Positions 9,151-11,776 of a stretch of 11,776 nt of DNA are shown one piece after another. The position numbers and the translations under genes were made by a program. Under the pieces are notes generated by a model that made no database searches, was not told the DNA's origin, and saw nothing but the letters and a program-made list of their open reading frames with translations. The DNA is from DASUME01 sp038257655 (GTDB taxonomy: Bacteria > Myxococcota_A > Polyangia > Polyangiales > DASUME01): contig JBBSJC010000231.1 in assembly GCA_038257655.1 (NCBI GenBank), forward strand, positions 1 to 11,776, given 5' to 3'. Position 1 is the stretch's first letter. Each line of letters opens with the position of its first letter.

Positions 9151-9237
9151 GGGCGGAACATACTGCTCGCAGGACAGGTACCGCAACGTTTTCTACCCTT
9201 GCCGCAGCGCTGAGAATATGTCCAGCTACGCGCCACG

Positions 9238-9990
9238 ATGCGCGGAGCACAGATCGACGTTTGCGGCTGCTTCCCTACGGGGCGCCATTATCCCGGCATC
9301 GCCGATCTCCTGCTGCAGCTCGGTGCCAAAGTCGAAGGGCTATGGCCGGGATTTGAGCCGCAGATCCCGTGGGTCGACCTGCCGCTCGCCGTAATCGATT
9401 TCGAGACCACGGGGTTCGATGAAGCCCACGATCGGGTGGTCGAAGTTGGCGTCACCTGTTTTTATCGTGGCGAGCTGACGCAGACCAAGAGCTGGCTCAT
9501 CCAGCCGGGCATGCTGATTCCCGAGCAGGCGATCAACGTGCACGGCATTACAGATGCGATGGTGGCCGATGCGCCACGCTTTGAGCAGATCGCCTACGAT
9601 CTGTGCGACGTGCTCAAGGGCCATTTGCCCGTGGCGTACAACGCGAGCTTCGACCGCAAGTTTTTGCGCATGGAGTTGGCCCGTGCGGGCGTCGTGAGCG
9701 CGCTGGTTCCCGCGGCGGACGTCCAGGTGGCCTGGGTCGATCCCCTCGTTTGGGTTCGCGAGCTGATGGCCGAAGAAAAAAGCAAGCGTTTGGGCGACGT
9801 CTGCGAGAAGCTGGGCATCCCCTTGAGCGATGCCCATCGCGCCTGGGCCGACGCCGAAGCGGCCGGTCGCGTGCTGCTCGCACTCGCCGAACGCATGCCG
9901 CGGGCGTACACCGAGCTCATACGCATTCAAGACCAGTACGCGGCACGACAAGAGGCAGAGCTTGCCGATTGGCGTCGCCGCCGCACCTGA
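9238..9990 (+). CDS. DnaQ-like DEDDh 3'-5' exonuclease
   Basis: The 250-residue protein contains a DnaQ/PolC-type exonuclease domain from about residue 48 to 218. All five catalytic positions are visible: D54 and E56 in AVIDFETTG (Exo I), D139 in AYNASFDRKFL (Exo II), and H200 and D205 in DAHRAWADAEAAG (Exo III, DEDDh subtype). INVHGITDAMV (100-110) is the usual substrate-contact block. Such enzymes remove nucleotides from 3' ends of DNA or RNA using two metal ions, as a proofreading subunit or a stand-alone nuclease. This protein has no polymerase clamp-binding motif that I can see. The first 45 or so residues are not typical of the exonuclease core and remain unassigned. The ATG at 9238 has no clear Shine-Dalgarno sequence. 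The gene is divergent from the PEGA operon and 52 bp upstream of the SCP2-like gene. Confidence 0.9.
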   Translation: MRGAQIDVCGCFPTGRHYPGIADLLLQLGAKVEGLWPGFEPQIPWVDLPLAVIDFETTGFDEAHDRVVEVGVTCFYRGELTQTKSWLIQPGMLIPEQAINVHGITDAMVADAPRFEQIAYDLCDVLKGHLPVAYNASFDRKFLRMELARAGVVSALVPAADVQVAWVDPLVWVRELMAEEKSKRLGDVCEKLGIPLSDAHRAWADAEAAGRVLLALAERMPRAYTELIRIQDQYAARQEAELADWRRRRT

Positions 9991-10032
9991 CGCCGCGTGA
10001 GCGCAGTCAGCGCGACATCAGCCGCTTTAGCC

Positions 10033-10037
10033 GGAGG
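10033..10037 (+). promoter_or_regulatory. Ribosome binding site fixing the GTG start of the SCP2-like gene
   Basis: GGAGG lies 5 nt before the GTG at 10043. It is the strongest ribosome binding site on the plus strand in this window and supports the non-ATG start. Confidence 0.8.
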
Positions 10038-10042
10038 AAAAC

Positions 10043-10681
10043 GTGACCACTGATCCTGTCCAATTCGTTTCCAAGTTCATGCCTGAGGTCTTCAACGCGG
10101 GTATCGCGGAGATGCGCGCTGCGGCGGATAAGGGCGACGCAGAAGCCAAAAAACGCCATGCGGATCTGCTCGCAATCAAGGCCGCCGTGCGCATCGTGCT
10201 CGAGGGTAACGTCAGCGCCGATTTGTACCTCGTGATAAGCGACGGCGTGATGACCGTGAGTGACAAGGCGTCGGGCAGTGACGTCGTGCTGGCCTTGGCA
10301 TTACCGTTCGAGGCGCTCGAAGTGGGGCTTGAAGAGCTCGAGGACGACATCAAGGCGGCGGCGCCGAAACTCAAAAAGCGCATTGCTCGCCTACGTGCGT
10401 CCCAGGCGATGGCCGCCTTCAACCGCCTCAAGGCTGAGCCGTTGCTCTTTCATCAGATTCTCAAAGACACGCCTGATTTCGAACAAATCCTGATCAAAAT
10501 CGCCATCGGCAGCGGCACGCCGCCCACCAAGCCCACCTTTACCGTCACGGTCGATTACGAGACCTTCGAAGAGATTCGCTCGGGCAAGGTCAAGCCTCAG
10601 GCGATCATGGGTAAGCTGCAGATGAGCGGTGATTTTTCTCGCGCGATGGCGCTCGGGATGGAGCTGATGCAGGGGCGCTGA
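10043..10681 (+). CDS. SCP2-like sterol/lipid-binding domain protein
   Basis: The 212-residue protein resembles the SCP2 sterol-carrier fold, a small domain with a hydrophobic tunnel that binds fatty acids, acyl-CoA or sterols. The evidence is a strand block DLYLVISDGVMTVSD (residues 60-74) and the C-terminal signature FTVTVDYETFEEIRSGKV (166-183) followed by KPQAIMGKLQMSGDFSRAM (184-202). In ordinary SCP2 domains these blocks are close together. Here about 85-160 are inserted between them, largely helical and charged (ELEDDIKAAAPKLKKRIARL, 98-117). There is no signal peptide or membrane segment, so it is probably cytoplasmic. GTG is the start, with GGAGG 5 nt upstream. The gene follows the exonuclease at 52 bp and precedes the diguanylate cyclase at 41 bp. 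A fused or divergent lipid-binding fold is possible; the assignment rests mainly on the C-terminal block. Confidence 0.75.
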   Translation: MTTDPVQFVSKFMPEVFNAGIAEMRAAADKGDAEAKKRHADLLAIKAAVRIVLEGNVSADLYLVISDGVMTVSDKASGSDVVLALALPFEALEVGLEELEDDIKAAAPKLKKRIARLRASQAMAAFNRLKAEPLLFHQILKDTPDFEQILIKIAIGSGTPPTKPTFTVTVDYETFEEIRSGKVKPQAIMGKLQMSGDFSRAMALGMELMQGR

Positions 10682-10708
10682 GCTTTCGTCAGGGGCCTCG
10701 TCGCTGTA

Positions 10709-10721
10709 GAATCGGCGATTC
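10709..10721 (+). promoter_or_regulatory. Inverted repeat just upstream of the diguanylate cyclase start
   Basis: A perfect 5-bp inverted repeat with a 3-nt centre (GAATC-GGC-GATTC) ends one base before the ATG at 10723. TAGAAT at 10707-10712 overlaps it and resembles a -10 box, but no good -35 hexamer is present. No Shine-Dalgarno sequence precedes the ATG. The repeat could be an operator or an RNA hairpin controlling initiation, or chance. Confidence 0.3.
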
Positions 10722-10722
10722 A

Positions 10723-11776
10723 ATGTCGTCGGCATCGCACGGTCCCGTGATTCGCGCGGGCCTCAGATTCGCAGACCGCTTCATCCCGGCACAACGCATG
10801 GGCCAGGACGAAGAGCGTCGCCGCGCGCGCATGGTGGTGCTCTCTGCCTTTGGCATGGCTGCTTTGTTGCTGGCGATCATGGCGATCCGCGAGCTCACGA
10901 CGGGCGAGCCCTTGGCCTTGCGGGTGGCGGGGCTGATCGGTGTGGGCCTGTGCATCAGCGGCGCAATTCTTTACAAGCTCACCGGCAACGAATGGCTTGC
11001 TGGCTCCGTCACGCCGTTGACGACGACGGTCCTGCTAGCGACGGTCGCACACGTTGAGGGCCTGGGCCTGAGCGCGCCGCTCATGTTCGCTGCGCCCCTG
11101 ATTCCGGGGCTGGCGATCGCATTCCTCGGCGTACGCGGTCTCTACGCGTTCTCGGTCGTTGTCGTGCTTCAGGGCGTGCTTGTCGTGGCGCTGCCGCGTC
11201 TGGGCGTAGCGCGGCCGCTGCCGCAGATGAGTCCGGCTCGCATCGAAGATCTGCAGCTCCTTGGGCTGTTCATGGCCACGGGGCTGCTCATGCTGCTGAC
11301 GATCGTCATGGAAAAGCAGCGGCGCCAGGCCGAGCGGCGCCTCAAGCAGAGCGAAGCTCGTCATCGCGCCTTACTGGAAGCAGTGCCCGATCTGATGTTG
11401 CGTGTGGATCGACAAGGCGGCGTGCTCGACGTGCACCGTGGCGACTCGCGCTCGATTTGGCCCGTGCACAATCTGACTCTTCCAAACCGAGCGCTCGCGG
11501 ACATCCTGCCAGCGGAACTAGCCTCGCGCGCAGTGAAGGGCATTGCAGCGACGCTCGCCAAAGATCAGCTCACGCTGGAGGAGTTTCGTGCCCAAACCCA
11601 GCAGGGCGACCGCGTCTACGAGATGCGTCAGATGCCGAGTGGCGCCCATGAAGTCACGGTCATCTTGCGCGACATCACCGGCCGCAAACAGGAGGAGGAA
11701 GCCCTCGACCATCGTGCCCGCCATGATTCGTTGACGGGTCTCGTCAATCGCCGCGAGTTTCGCCACGCGCTCAGTA
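10723..11776 (+). CDS. Membrane-anchored PAS-GGDEF diguanylate cyclase (3' truncated by the window)
   Basis: At least 351 codons are open to the window end; the gene continues beyond it. The N-terminus has five or six hydrophobic segments at about residues 37-56, 64-85, 91-111, 117-136, 139-160 and 176-196, forming an inner-membrane sensor. A basic, helical stretch (about 197-214) leads into a PAS domain of about 213-320 that starts EARHRALLEAVPDLMLRVD and ends VTVILRDITGRKQ. HDSLTGLVNRREF (334-346) is the standard start of a GGDEF domain, which makes cyclic di-GMP from two GTP. The GG(D/E)EF active site and any following EAL domain lie outside the window, so activity cannot be judged. ATG 10723 is the first start in frame and has no ribosome binding site; ATG 10798 and 10831 are alternatives. 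It may share transcription with the SCP2-like gene 41 bp upstream. Confidence 0.88.
   Translation, partial: MSSASHGPVIRAGLRFADRFIPAQRMGQDEERRRARMVVLSAFGMAALLLAIMAIRELTTGEPLALRVAGLIGVGLCISGAILYKLTGNEWLAGSVTPLTTTVLLATVAHVEGLGLSAPLMFAAPLIPGLAIAFLGVRGLYAFSVVVVLQGVLVVALPRLGVARPLPQMSPARIEDLQLLGLFMATGLLMLLTIVMEKQRRQAERRLKQSEARHRALLEAVPDLMLRVDRQGGVLDVHRGDSRSIWPVHNLTLPNRALADILPAELASRAVKGIAATLAKDQLTLEEFRAQTQQGDRVYEMRQMPSGAHEVTVILRDITGRKQEEEALDHRARHDSLTGLVNRREFRHALS

Noticed and set aside
9139..9237. Sigma-70 promoter for the PEGA operon (TTGCGG near 9181-9186, TATGTT near 9157-9162, minus strand)
   Set aside because: The spacing of 18 is acceptable but both hexamers are weak, and it would leave a leader of only about a dozen bases. 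Not enough to annotate.

Overview
The window is a GC-rich chromosomal stretch with dense, mostly housekeeping-type gene content. A PEGA-domain envelope protein, an SCP2-type lipid-binding protein, a PrkA/YeaH/SpoVR stress module and an rsmD-coaD pair together suggest a myxobacterium or a related former deltaproteobacterial lineage. That placement is an inference from gene content and style; there is no rRNA or other marker here to settle it.

Layout. Positions 1-222 hold no gene but contain striking nested inverted repeats: a perfect 25-bp outer pair, a perfect 24-bp inner pair, and a third pair that runs off the left edge. On the minus strand, 223-5627 carries a Uma2-family endonuclease-like gene and, upstream of it, a tight three-gene operon transcribed prkA, then yeaH-like, then spoVR. 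The joints in that operon are only a few bases, and ribosome binding sites overlap the preceding stop codons. Divergent from prkA, across 60 bp, is a plus-strand gene for a DUF1704/MATCAP-like putative zinc metallopeptidase (5688-6938). Its 3' end overlaps the 3' end of coaD tail to tail by 109 bp.

The next minus-strand operon (6830-9138) runs from a PEGA-domain envelope protein through rsmD (16S rRNA methyltransferase) to coaD (coenzyme A biosynthesis), with a 3-nt gap and an ATGA overlap. Divergent from it, on the plus strand, are a DnaQ-like DEDDh 3'-5' exonuclease (9238-9990), an SCP2-like protein (10043-10681) and the N-terminal part of a membrane-anchored PAS-GGDEF diguanylate cyclase (10723 to the window end).

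Functionally, the prkA-yeaH-spoVR set is a known conserved stress/starvation module whose biochemical output is poorly understood. The divergent metallopeptidase next to it and the nested palindrome at the left edge are the most interesting items. I see no clear defence system, CRISPR array, tRNA, rRNA or complete transposon. No wholly new system can be claimed from the sequence alone.
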